Assembly (NCBI RefSeq): GCF_944388875.1
Contig: NZ_CALXKQ010000029.1
Location: 1 to 35,380 of the forward strand
Source: an uncultured Brachyspira sp.
GTDB taxonomy: Bacteria; Spirochaetota; Brachyspiria; Brachyspirales; Brachyspiraceae
Direction of reading: 5' to 3'
DNA: 35,380 nucleotides
In this document: one piece after another, positions 1 to 7,727 of the stretch
Numbering within the stretch: the first letter of the stretch is position 1
Layout of the letters: the number at the start of each line of letters is the position of its first letter
Program-made: the position numbers and the translations under genes
The notes under the pieces: generated by a model
Database searches by the model: none
Told to the model about the DNA's origin: nothing
What the model saw: only the letters and a program-made list of their open reading frames with translations

Positions 1-180
1 AATATGATCAATACTAATCAAGCAGGAACTAATCAAACTGCTACTAATATGATCAATACTAATCAAGCAGGAACTAATCAAACTGCTACTAATATGATCA
101 ATACTAATCAAGCAGGAACTAACCAAACTGCTACTAATATGATCAATACTAATCAAGCAGGAACTAATCAGACTGCTAGT
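1..180 (+). repeat. 45-bp tandem repeat inside a coding region, four copies
   Basis: Four head-to-tail 45-bp units lie at 1-45, 46-90, 91-135 and 136-180. They differ by only a few bases: one T/C change in unit 3 and changes near the end of unit 4. The period is 15 codons, so copy-number change keeps the frame of the TPR protein. The array probably continues upstream of the window. Confidence 0.95.
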
Positions 181-876
181 GCTAATCAAGCTCAGTCATC
201 TATAATAAGAGAAACTGCTAAAAAGAATACTGCTGAATCTAATCCTGAAATATTAGCTTTGTTTAATTCTGCTGAAGACCTTAGAAATATAAGAGATTAT
301 AGCAATGCTGTTACTACTTATAATAAAGTTATAAGTGAATATCCAGATTCTAAATATTCTGTTTACAGTCATTTTAGAATAGGAGATATTTATAATTATA
401 ATAAAGATTATACAAATGCTTTTGATATGTATCAAAAAGCATCTTCTTTAAAAACTGCCAATAACGATGAAAAAGCAGCTGCTATATATTCTATGGGTGT
501 AATCAAAAAATTAGAAAACAAAGATGATGAAGCTATTGCTTATTTCAATGATGTTATGAATAAGTATTCTAAAACTTCAATGTACGGAAATGCAGCTTAT
601 GAAGTTGCTGACAGCTTAAAAAAACTTGGAAGAATATCTGATGGTGCTTCTATATTAGAAAAATCTTTAGATGGAAATAAAAAGTTTTCTAAACGCGGAG
701 ATGCTATATTGCTTCTTGCTGAAATATATGAAAAAGGCAATAATAATGTAAGAGATTTTGATAAAGCTTATGAAACTTATAATCAATATTTATCTGAATA
801 TCCTACTTCTTCTAAAGCTCAATATGCTAATGAAAGGAAAAATTTCTTATATCGTAATGCTGTAAACTTAAGATAA
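1..876 (+). CDS. TPR-repeat protein with N-terminal Asn/Thr-rich tandem repeat (5' end outside window)
   Basis: The frame is open from base 1, and base 1 already lies inside a repeat unit, so the true start is upstream and the ATGs inside the repeats are probably internal methionines. The visible protein begins with four 15-residue copies (unit NMINTNQAGTNQTAT), followed by a linker. From about residue 80 to the end there are tetratricopeptide-like helical pairs, with a TolPal/YbgF-like look (ISEYPDSKYSVYSHFRIGD, then YLSEYPTSSKAQYANERK). TPR arrays are protein-binding scaffolds and the YbgF-like type is usually periplasmic or envelope-associated. The missing N-terminus prevents checking for a signal peptide. 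A good terminator follows directly, so this is the last gene of its transcript. The partner is unknown. Confidence 0.8.
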   Translation, partial: NMINTNQAGTNQTATNMINTNQAGTNQTATNMINTNQAGTNQTATNMINTNQAGTNQTASANQAQSSIIRETAKKNTAESNPEILALFNSAEDLRNIRDYSNAVTTYNKVISEYPDSKYSVYSHFRIGDIYNYNKDYTNAFDMYQKASSLKTANNDEKAAAIYSMGVIKKLENKDDEAIAYFNDVMNKYSKTSMYGNAAYEVADSLKKLGRISDGASILEKSLDGNKKFSKRGDAILLLAEIYEKGNNNVRDFDKAYETYNQYLSEYPTSSKAQYANERKNFLYRNAVNLR

Positions 877-897
877 AAAACATTTTTTATATAATAA

Positions 898-937
898 AAA
901 GCTCTTTAAGAATTAATTTTCTTTGAGAGCTTTTTTT
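898..937 (+). terminator. Rho-independent terminator after the TPR gene
   Basis: An AAAGCTCT arm at 898-905 pairs with AGAGCTTT at 926-933 and is extended by an imperfect TTAAGAA/TTCTTTG section. A T-run follows at 931-937. It sits 22 bases after the stop codon. Confidence 0.8.
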
Positions 938-986
938 ATGTAGAATAATGTAGTATATGTTTTTGATAAAAAAATTAAAATAAATT

Positions 987-1015
987 TTGACAAAACTCAA
1001 ATTTTTTAGTATATA
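987..1015 (+). promoter_or_regulatory. Sigma-70-type promoter, apparently giving a leaderless message
   Basis: TTGACA at 987-992, a 17-base spacer and TATATA at 1010-1015. The start codon is at 1025, so a transcript starting about 7 bases after the -10 box would have only 2-4 bases of leader. No Shine-Dalgarno sequence is present before the ATG. Confidence 0.65.
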
Positions 1016-1024
1016 TATTGCATT

Positions 1025-1747
1025 ATGAAACATGATTTAAAATCTGATTTAGATAGATTAAAAAATAGAGGCATGCCTTTAGAGGATGATGTTAAATTAT
1101 TAGAAAATAAATCATTAAAGGAACTTATTGATTGCCTTAATAATGATGATGCCATAGTAAGAACATCTGCAGCCATAAATTTAAGACCGTATATACATAA
1201 GAATAAAGTATGTGGAGAGTTATTATTGCGTTTATCAAAAGAAAAAAGTTTATACACTAAAATAGAAATATGTAAAACTCTGCAGAATGGAAATATTGAT
1301 ACTGCTGAAAAAATGATTAATTATATTGGAATAATAGGTTGTAATCAATATAGGGTATTACCAAAAAAAGTATCTTTGAAAAAAACTTATCCTATACCAA
1401 GAGATATAATAGCAAGAACTTTATCAAAAATGAGTATAGATATATTTCCTGTTTTGATAAATGTTTTGGAAGGCGATGATTTAACAAAAATATGTGAAGT
1501 TATAGATGCTTTCGGATTCATGGTTTTTCATAATAAAAGCTTATCCAATAATCAAAATCTTGAACACATAATAAGCATAATGAAAAAATATAAAAATAAT
1601 AAGCTTCTTATTTGTAAATGTTTAACTTGCTTATCAGCTTTCAATTTGGAAAAGAGCAGAGATATATTAAAGAGTTTTATAAATAATGATGATAAAGATA
1701 TTTTGTCATTAGAGGCTAAGAGGTCTTTAGCGATATTAAGCAAATAG
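1025..1747 (+). CDS. HEAT-repeat-like hypothetical protein
   Basis: A 240-residue, all-helical, soluble protein with no signal peptide or membrane segment. Around residues 30-100 the pattern resembles HEAT repeats (LIDCLNNDDAIVRTSAAINL, then LLLRLSKEKSLYTKIEICKT). Further degenerate helix pairs continue to the end (LEAKRSLAILSK). Such repeats act as protein-interaction scaffolds and no catalytic motif is visible. The ATG at 1025 lacks a ribosome-binding site but lies just after a strong promoter, which suggests leaderless translation. It is monocistronic in appearance, with its own promoter and a separate promoter for lgt downstream. The function is unknown. Confidence 0.75.
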   Translation: MKHDLKSDLDRLKNRGMPLEDDVKLLENKSLKELIDCLNNDDAIVRTSAAINLRPYIHKNKVCGELLLRLSKEKSLYTKIEICKTLQNGNIDTAEKMINYIGIIGCNQYRVLPKKVSLKKTYPIPRDIIARTLSKMSIDIFPVLINVLEGDDLTKICEVIDAFGFMVFHNKSLSNNQNLEHIISIMKKYKNNKLLICKCLTCLSAFNLEKSRDILKSFINNDDKDILSLEAKRSLAILSK

Positions 1748-1764
1748 ATTTTGTATATAAACAC

Positions 1765-1793
1765 TTGATAGATTAATAATTTCAATGTATTAT
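1765..1793 (+). promoter_or_regulatory. Probable promoter of lgt
   Basis: TTGATA at 1765-1770, a 17-base spacer and TATTAT at 1788-1793, about 57 bases before the lgt start. Confidence 0.5.
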
Positions 1794-1850
1794 CTTATAC
1801 TAAAAATATAATAGAAATAGTTAATAATTTTAATTTTTTAAGGAAAATAT

Positions 1851-2792
1851 ATGATTTATCCAGAATTTTTCACTCCATTCGTATTTCCGCCTAGCATACC
1901 TATATTGGGGGCTGTAAGATGGTATGGACTTATGTATATAGTTGGAATAGTATCATCTTGTATCATTTTGTATTTTATTAAAAAAAGAGGATGGATAAAA
2001 TTTAATCCTAATGAAAAGAACGGTGGCATATATGACATGGTTTTTTATGCGGCAGTTGGGGCTATAGTTGGTGCTAGAATAGGTTACTTTATTTTTTATT
2101 CCCCGCAGAGTTTTTTAACTCCTTGGGAAATATTGGGTATTAATCTCGATAATGGTTTTACATTTACAGGTTTTGCTGGAATGTCATTTCACGGCGGATT
2201 TATAGGGATGTTTATAGCATTATTTATTTTCAGCAAAAGATATAAATATGATTTTTATACTATTACGGATAATGCAACACTTCCATGCAGTTTATGTTTA
2301 TTTTTTGGAAGGATAGGAAACTTTATGAATGCTGAGCTTTACGGAAGAGTTACTGATTCTTTTTTGGCAATGAAATTTCCTTTATATGAAGCTGTAGGAG
2401 GCTATGAAAGATGGGCAGCAATGCTTCCTGCAATAAGACCTTATACTGAGCCAAGACATCCTTCTCAGATATATGAGGCATTGCTTGAAGGCTTGGTTCT
2501 TGCTTTGGTTTCTTTTTTAATAGGGTATTTAAGCGAAAAAAATAAAAATATTAGAAAGGGTACTAGACTTTGGGTTTGGATTTTGCTTTACGGACTTTTC
2601 AGAACTTTAATAGAACAGTTTGCACGCGATGTTACAGAATGGACTATAGGACCAATCACAGCAGGAGCTATTTATTCTGTACCTATGGTTATAGTAGGTA
2701 TTGTTATGCTAATATATATTTACACAAGAAAAGATAGCAATGCGGAACTTGAAGTAAATATAAAAGAAGCCAAAAAGAATAAAAAGAAATGA
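1851..2792 (+). CDS. lgt: Prolipoprotein diacylglyceryl transferase
   Basis: Lgt moves the diacylglyceryl group of phosphatidylglycerol to the lipobox cysteine of prolipoproteins, the first step of lipoprotein maturation in the inner membrane. The 313-residue protein has the expected set of about seven membrane segments. It shows the family hallmarks: MSFHGGFIG near residue 108, the Lgt signature GRIGNFMNAELYGR near 152-165, and RHPSQIYEALLEG near 203. The start is fixed by an AAGGA sequence at 1840-1844. The C-terminus is a short lysine-rich cytoplasmic tail. The three OppA-like lipoproteins and other lipobox proteins encoded nearby would be substrates. It stands alone, without lspA or lnt. 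Confidence 0.96.
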   Translation: MIYPEFFTPFVFPPSIPILGAVRWYGLMYIVGIVSSCIILYFIKKRGWIKFNPNEKNGGIYDMVFYAAVGAIVGARIGYFIFYSPQSFLTPWEILGINLDNGFTFTGFAGMSFHGGFIGMFIALFIFSKRYKYDFYTITDNATLPCSLCLFFGRIGNFMNAELYGRVTDSFLAMKFPLYEAVGGYERWAAMLPAIRPYTEPRHPSQIYEALLEGLVLALVSFLIGYLSEKNKNIRKGTRLWVWILLYGLFRTLIEQFARDVTEWTIGPITAGAIYSVPMVIVGIVMLIYIYTRKDSNAELEVNIKEAKKNKKK

Positions 2793-3218
2793 ATCTTATA
2801 TATGATAAAAAGATTGTATGATTAAAATTTTAAATAAAGCTTGGGTGGGCTGTGCTTTTCATAATTAAATTATAAAAAATAATAAAATAGAGTTTTTTAA
2901 ATTATACAGTAAATCTATAGGTAGGGGTATGTAAATAAATTTTTAAACTTAAATTACATACCCCTCCCTTTATTATCTACTGCATTATTATGAAATTATA
3001 ACTTTGATTATATATATTACTAAATTAGACTTTAAAGCACCCGCCCAAGTTTTTATTAGAATTTAAAATTTCTTTAACGCACGGTTAATTTATTTTTGTT
3101 AATAATAAGATTATGATTATTAATGTACTAATATTTATGATTTTATTCTGCGTGCGTATACTTTACTTAATATTTGAAAAAATATAAAATATAATCAAAC
3201 AATTTTAGGACTTATCTT
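2793..3218. other. 426-bp gene-free stretch holding nested inverted repeats
   Basis: No plausible coding frame is seen. An outer inverted pair lies at 2836-2859 (starting AAAGCTTGGGTGGG) and 3034-3054 (the reverse complement reads CTTGGGCGGGTGCTTT). An inner perfect 12-bp pair AGGGGTATGTAA/TTACATACCCCT lies at 2923-2934 and 2954-2965. A short third pair, CGCACG at 3078-3083 and CGTGCG at 3151-3156, lies between the outer pair and thiE. The GC-rich arms stand out sharply from the AT-rich background. It could be a degenerate mobile or dispersed repeat or a structured RNA, and I cannot tell which. Confidence 0.6.
2923..2965. repeat. Inner 12-bp perfect inverted repeat (hairpin)
   Basis: AGGGGTATGTAA at 2923-2934 is perfectly complementary to 2954-2965, with a 19-base AT loop. 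Pairing extends by two more G-C pairs beyond one mismatch. No T-run follows on either strand, so it does not look like a simple terminator. Confidence 0.7.
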
Positions 3219-3911
3219 ATGAAAGATATTAAAGAGTTAAAAGATATAAAAAAAAGAAGAGAAATTTTAAAAGAAAAATATTTTAAAGATTCCATATACT
3301 GCGTAACAGCAGAAGACTTTTCTAATGGACGAAATAATATTGAAGTTGTAAAATCAATGCTTGAGGCAGGTATAAAGATAGTTCAGTACAGGGAAAAAGA
3401 CAATCCCAGCAAATATATGCGTGAAAAATATGAAGAATGTTTAAAGATTAGAGAGCTTACAAAAGAATATGATGCTTTGTTTATAATTGATGATTATGCA
3501 GATTTGGCTATGGCAGTTGAAGCTGACGGAGTTCATATAGGACAGAAAGATATGCCTATTGAGGCTGTAAGAAAAATTATAGGCTATGATATGATTATAG
3601 GGCTTTCTACCACTAATAAAACTCAAGCTAATGAGGCTGTTAATACAAGTGCTGATTATATCGGAATAGGTCCTATATTTTCAACTAATACTAAGCCAGA
3701 TGCTAATGAAGCTGTAGGTATTGATTATCTTGATTATGTTGTGAAAAATATTAATGTGCCTTTTGTATGTATTGGAGGAATAAAATTAAATAATATGGAT
3801 ATACTTATAGAACATAAAGCTATGAGTTTATGTATGCTTACTGAAATCGTATCTTCTGAGGATATAAAATCTAAATGCGAGCTTCTAATAAAAAAAATGA
3901 AAAGATTATAA
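3219..3911 (+). CDS. thiE: Thiamine-phosphate synthase
   Basis: ThiE joins the thiazole phosphate and the hydroxymethylpyrimidine pyrophosphate to give thiamine monophosphate in the cytoplasm. The 230-residue TIM barrel shows the family motifs in order: QYREKD near residue 56, IIDDYADLA near 88, DGVHIGQKD near 106, GLST near 129, YIGIGPIFSTNTK near 147 and CIGGI near 186. The N-terminus has an extra lysine-rich helix of about 20 residues compared with the usual form. The last strand (SLCMLTEI) is less typical than the usual GVAVVSAI. TTAGGA lies just before the start. No other thiamine gene is in view, so it is a solitary thi gene here. Its end overlaps the following nuclease gene by 37 bases. 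Confidence 0.93.
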   Translation: MKDIKELKDIKKRREILKEKYFKDSIYCVTAEDFSNGRNNIEVVKSMLEAGIKIVQYREKDNPSKYMREKYEECLKIRELTKEYDALFIIDDYADLAMAVEADGVHIGQKDMPIEAVRKIIGYDMIIGLSTTNKTQANEAVNTSADYIGIGPIFSTNTKPDANEAVGIDYLDYVVKNINVPFVCIGGIKLNNMDILIEHKAMSLCMLTEIVSSEDIKSKCELLIKKMKRL

Positions 3912-4813
3912 AAGTTATATTTTTTATTATATTTTTAATATTGTTTTCTGCTTTTATTTTAAATAATATTCGCTTGAAAGAAAGCTGTGATTTATTTATA
4001 GACTTAAAATCAATAATAAGCATGATTGAAAATAATAAAACTAGAATTATATATGATTATATAAAAAATAGGGATAAAGTATATGTTTATTATGATAATA
4101 GTTTGGAAGATAAAACCAAAGAATATATAAGCATGCATTTACCAAGCGTTAAATATATTGGAAGTTTTGAATTTATGCTTTATTCTTATCTATTTAAAGA
4201 CAGCATAATGTTCTACGCTTGTGAAGATAGACTTATTAATAAATTAAAATTATCTGGCATAAAATGCTGCAAAGTAGTATTAGATATAGAAGATATAGAC
4301 TGTGAAGAATATTTAACTTTAAAAAGCAGCAATGATATAAAACTTTTTCTTTCATTTACTAATAAAGAAGTTTATAAGATAGATTCAAATTATAGTGAAA
4401 AGTTATATAAGTACTTGCCTAATATTGATAAAAAGTTCATAAAAGTTGCGGATGGAGATACTATAAAGTACAGAGATAATTATTATAGATTTATAGGACT
4501 TGATGCTCCAGAATTGAAGCAGAATTATGGAAGTAATGTTAAGACTTATGTTGAAAATAAAATAGAAAGTGCATCCAATATAAATATGCTTGTAGGTTCT
4601 TATGATATTTTTGGGAGGATTTTATGCCATTTATTTATAGATAATGTTCCTTTGGCATATTCTATGATGAATGATAGGCAGGCAAAGGAAACAATAATGA
4701 AATACGGCGACAGCGGATTTACAGTTATAGCAAGCAATATTGTTTATTTATCCAAGTTTCAGGGAAGGCGTCCTTTTACTGATCCTGCCAAATTTAGAAG
4801 TGAAAATAATTAA
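3875..4813 (+). CDS. Membrane-anchored thermonuclease (SNase-domain) protein
   Basis: A 312-residue protein with one N-terminal membrane segment (about residues 13-31), a central region of about 150 residues that I do not recognise, and a C-terminal staphylococcal-nuclease-like domain from about residue 186. The residues needed by SNases are present: Asp193 and Asp195 of DGDT, Arg205 and Asp210/Glu213 in RFIGLDAPE, and Arg248 in IFGR. These correspond to the calcium-binding and catalytic Asp21, Arg35, Asp40, Glu43 and Arg87. An active, calcium-dependent extracytoplasmic nuclease is therefore likely. It would degrade nucleic acids outside the membrane. Its start lies inside thiE (37-base overlap), which implies translational coupling. 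Confidence 0.85.
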   Translation: MRASNKKNEKIIKVIFFIIFLILFSAFILNNIRLKESCDLFIDLKSIISMIENNKTRIIYDYIKNRDKVYVYYDNSLEDKTKEYISMHLPSVKYIGSFEFMLYSYLFKDSIMFYACEDRLINKLKLSGIKCCKVVLDIEDIDCEEYLTLKSSNDIKLFLSFTNKEVYKIDSNYSEKLYKYLPNIDKKFIKVADGDTIKYRDNYYRFIGLDAPELKQNYGSNVKTYVENKIESASNINMLVGSYDIFGRILCHLFIDNVPLAYSMMNDRQAKETIMKYGDSGFTVIASNIVYLSKFQGRRPFTDPAKFRSENN

Positions 4814-4824
4814 AAATAAAAATG

Positions 4825-4853
4825 TTGAAATTTTATCTTTAATAAAATATAAT
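4825..4853 (+). promoter_or_regulatory. Promoter of efp
   Basis: TTGAAA at 4825-4830, a 17-base spacer and TATAAT at 4848-4853. A purine-rich GGGGA ribosome-binding site follows at 4887-4891, just before the efp ATG at 4895. Confidence 0.7.
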
Positions 4854-4894
4854 TCATACACAAAAACAGAATATTAAATTTTTAGGGGATTTTA

Positions 4895-5455
4895 ATGTTA
4901 CCAGTAAATGATTTAAGAAAAGGCGATGCTATTATTTTAGACGGAGAAACTTATTTAGTAGTAGATGCACATTTTCACAGAGCACAGCAAAGAAAAGCAA
5001 ATGTAAAAACAAAATTAAAAAATATGATAAAAGGAAATATGATAGAAAAAACTTTTGCATCTACAGAAAGCGTTGAAGAGGCTGATATATCGTACAAGAA
5101 AGCACAATATCTATATGAAGAAGGCGACAGTTATATATTTATGATATTAGATAATTATGAGCAGGTTCATGTTAATGCCGATATATTGGGCGACAGCAAA
5201 TATTATTTATTAGACAACAGCGAAGTGGATTTGCAGTATATCAATGATGAGGTTACAGCAGTTCGTTTCCCTATACATGTTGTTTTAGAAGTTACTTATA
5301 CAGAGCCTGGATTTAAAGGAGATACTACAGGTTCTACTTTAAAGCCTGCTAAATTACAAACAGGTATAGAAGTTAATGTTCCTTTATTTATTAATATAGG
5401 CGATAAAATTAAAGTAGATACTAGAGATGACAGTTATGTTGAGCGTGTAAAATAA
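4895..5455 (+). CDS. efp: Elongation factor P with an unusual tip loop
   Basis: EF-P enters the ribosome between the P and E sites and rescues stalling at polyproline. At 186 residues it has the standard length and three beta-barrel domains. The C-terminal signature is normal (GFKGDT near 147, VPLFINIGDKIKVDTR near residue 162). The odd part is the domain I loop. Where other EF-Ps have KPGKGxAF, this one has RAQQRKAN at residues 29-36. In an ungapped alignment with E. coli EF-P the modified Lys34 falls on Gln32, with Arg33 and Lys34 next to it. The PGKG turn is gone. Whether the factor is modified, or is a lineage-specific variant, cannot be told here. The downstream gene starts 4 bases after the stop. 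Confidence 0.93.
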   Translation: MLPVNDLRKGDAIILDGETYLVVDAHFHRAQQRKANVKTKLKNMIKGNMIEKTFASTESVEEADISYKKAQYLYEEGDSYIFMILDNYEQVHVNADILGDSKYYLLDNSEVDLQYINDEVTAVRFPIHVVLEVTYTEPGFKGDTTGSTLKPAKLQTGIEVNVPLFINIGDKIKVDTRDDSYVERVK

Positions 5456-5459
5456 GACA

Positions 5460-6014
5460 ATGCTTTATGTATTTTCTATTTTGCTGGCTTTATTTATATT
5501 CGTAAGTATTTTTTTTGTAAAAATCAATTTATTAATATATATTGCAATAGCTTCTTTTATACTCCATATAATATTTACTAAATCTGTTTATAAAACAATA
5601 AAGAGGCTATTGCATTTAATTCCTTATTTTTTGGCAATATTTATACTTCAGGCATTAAATTCAAGAGGCGAATATTATAAGATATTAGGCTTTTATATAG
5701 ATAAAGCAGGTGCCGATTTTACCGTAATTTATTTTATTAGAATAGCATCAGTTTTGTATCTCTTATCCATATTTTTTATTCTTATAAAGAAAATAAAAGT
5801 TCCAGAAGGACGCATCTTTGATGAATTAATAAGAATCAATGTCTTTATGAAAATAGTTAGAAAATCATTTTTTATTGAGTTTAATAAAATAAAAGATAAA
5901 AATAAAACATTCAAAGAAAAACTTAATTTAATAAAGAATTTACTTGAAAATGTTTATAATGATTCTTTTAAGTTATATCCTTATGATATTTTTGTTAATA
6001 ATTATAGAAAATAA
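5460..6014 (+). CDS. Hypothetical multi-pass membrane protein (EcfT-like in outline)
   Basis: A 184-residue protein with four to five hydrophobic segments in the first 120 residues and a basic, helical cytoplasmic tail of about 65 residues. The order of features resembles small transmembrane T components of energy-coupling-factor transporters: a run of helices, then HLIPYFLAIFILQAL, then a long amphipathic region. The resemblance is weak and the diagnostic Ala-Arg-Gly motifs are not evident, so I do not assign that function. It starts 4 bases after efp without its own ribosome-binding site, so translation is probably coupled to efp. The ATG at 5460 is the first possible start. Confidence 0.65.
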   Translation: MLYVFSILLALFIFVSIFFVKINLLIYIAIASFILHIIFTKSVYKTIKRLLHLIPYFLAIFILQALNSRGEYYKILGFYIDKAGADFTVIYFIRIASVLYLLSIFFILIKKIKVPEGRIFDELIRINVFMKIVRKSFFIEFNKIKDKNKTFKEKLNLIKNLLENVYNDSFKLYPYDIFVNNYRK

Positions 6015-6044
6015 AAAGGGAATTAATATAATAATTAATCCCCT
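6011..6044 (-). terminator. Terminator of the oligopeptide-binding lipoprotein cluster (minus strand)
   Basis: The GGGAATTAAT and ATTAATCCC arms (6018-6042) form a hairpin. Read on the minus strand it is followed by TTTTT at 6017-6013. The plus-strand side has no T-run, so it mainly serves the minus-strand genes. Confidence 0.7.
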
Positions 6045-6053
6045 AATCAATAT

Positions 6054-7640
6054 TTATTTTTCTAAATAAGAATAATGAAATCTATATTTACCCAAAGGAT
6101 CTAATTTATAATCTTTAAGTTTCTTTGATATCATTAGAACATTTGATCTGTAATGTATTGGAATTATAGGCATATCATTCATTAATATAGCTTCAGCATC
6201 ATGCAGTACTTTCATTCTGTCTTTATTATTAACTATATGTTTGGAACTTTCCACTAATCTATCATATTCAGGATTATTATATCCAGGATTGCTTGGAGTG
6301 TAGCTTAAATATAAATCAAGCATAGTCATAGGATCATTATAGTCGCCAGTCCATCCGCTTAATACCATTTGATAGCTTAAATCTCTAAAATTTTGTGAAA
6401 TAACAGACCATTCTCTAGGTATAATAACTGCATCTACACCAATATTTTTCCACATTTGCTGTATAGCTTCAACCATTACAACATTTCCGTCATTAGCAAC
6501 AAGCACCTCTATAACAGGATATCCCTCACCATTAGGGTAGCCTGCTTCAGCCATAAGTCTTTTTGCTTCTTCCACATTTTTTTGATAATCTTCATTTTTG
6601 ACGCTTATATAATCGCCTCCGTTTTCTCTAAACTCTCCTTCATAATCGCTTATTAAAGGAGGAACAAAAGCACCCGCAGGTATTTGATCCGCTTTATTTA
6701 CAGATTCAACTATATAATTTCTGTCTATAGCAAGAGCTAATGCCCTTCTAACCCTAGAATCAGTAAATGCTTCATTGGTAAGATTTATTTCAAAAAATAC
6801 CGTACCATAAGCCTGATTCATAACTATTAAACCTTCTTGTTTTAAATTTTCTATCTCCTGAGAAGGAACTAGATTAGAAAAATGTACCTGACCATTTCTA
6901 ACAGCTGCTAATGCCGTATTCTTATCAGATATCATTGATATAGTTATATTGCTTGCTACCAATTCGTCCTTAGCATAGTAATTAGTATTTATTTCCATTA
7001 CAATTTTATCATCTCTTATTCTTTCAGTCATTTTATAAGGACCGTTTCCTATATAGCTTTCTGGATTTAATACCCAAGTGTCTCCGTATTTTTCTATAAT
7101 ATCTTTTCTTACAGGAAGAAACATATCAGCTAATTCCAAGAAATAAGCTGTAGGATTTTCTAAAGTTATTTCTACAGTATAATCATCCAATTTTTTAATA
7201 CCCAATTCTTCTATAGGAAGCTCTCCCTTATTAACTTTTAATGCATTTTTTATAGGAGCCATAAGCGTAGCATAAGGGGCAGCCGTTTTAGGGTCTACAA
7301 ATCTTCTATAACTATATACAAAATCATCAGCAGTTACAGGCATTCCGTCAGACCATTTGGCATTAGTTCTTAAATAAAAAGTATAAGTAATGCCGTCTTC
7401 ACTCATACTGTAATTTTCCGCCATTCCTCCTATTATTTTGCCTTCTTTATCTTTACGCATAAGTCCTTCAAAGAAATGCCTTATATAAACTGTTCCTATA
7501 TTGGCATTATTTAAATGAGGATCTATTGTAGCTACTTCTCCTCCCAATGAAACAACTATTCCTTCATTTTCAGATGATTTTGTTGAACATGATATCATCA
7601 GCAATGATACAAAAATAACTATACTAACAATTTTTTTCAT
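6054..7640 (-). CDS. OppA-like peptide-binding lipoprotein (paralogue 1)
   Basis: An SBP_bac_5 family solute-binding protein that captures oligopeptides for an ABC importer and is anchored on the outside of the inner membrane by a lipid. The correct start is the ATG at 7640, placed by AAGGAG at 7653-7648. An in-frame extension to 7697 has no ribosome-binding site and would bury the signal peptide. From 7640 the 528-residue protein begins MKKIVSIVIFVSLLMISC, a signal peptide ending in a lipobox with Cys18. The family pattern follows: IDPHLNN, FEGLMRKD and KWSDGMPVTADDF in the first third, and IPIHYRSN near the end. It is the third and last gene of a tandem set, 87 bases after paralogue 2. No permease or ATPase is next to it. 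Confidence 0.93.
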   Translation of the reverse strand: MKKIVSIVIFVSLLMISCSTKSSENEGIVVSLGGEVATIDPHLNNANIGTVYIRHFFEGLMRKDKEGKIIGGMAENYSMSEDGITYTFYLRTNAKWSDGMPVTADDFVYSYRRFVDPKTAAPYATLMAPIKNALKVNKGELPIEELGIKKLDDYTVEITLENPTAYFLELADMFLPVRKDIIEKYGDTWVLNPESYIGNGPYKMTERIRDDKIVMEINTNYYAKDELVASNITISMISDKNTALAAVRNGQVHFSNLVPSQEIENLKQEGLIVMNQAYGTVFFEINLTNEAFTDSRVRRALALAIDRNYIVESVNKADQIPAGAFVPPLISDYEGEFRENGGDYISVKNEDYQKNVEEAKRLMAEAGYPNGEGYPVIEVLVANDGNVVMVEAIQQMWKNIGVDAVIIPREWSVISQNFRDLSYQMVLSGWTGDYNDPMTMLDLYLSYTPSNPGYNNPEYDRLVESSKHIVNNKDRMKVLHDAEAILMNDMPIIPIHYRSNVLMISKKLKDYKLDPLGKYRFHYSYLEK

Positions 7641-7727
7641 TGCATATCTCCTTATTGTATATAGTAATATTATAGTACATAATTCTAAAAAGTACAATTA
7701 TGTTAATTAATTATTTAAGAATATTTT

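Noticed and set aside
5460-6014. Energy-coupling-factor T component
   Set aside because: Only the general membrane layout matches; signature motifs are not evident.
7641-7697. In-frame N-terminal extension of OppA-like paralogue 1
   Set aside because: No ribosome-binding site, and it would bury the signal peptide; AAGGAG fits the ATG at 7640.
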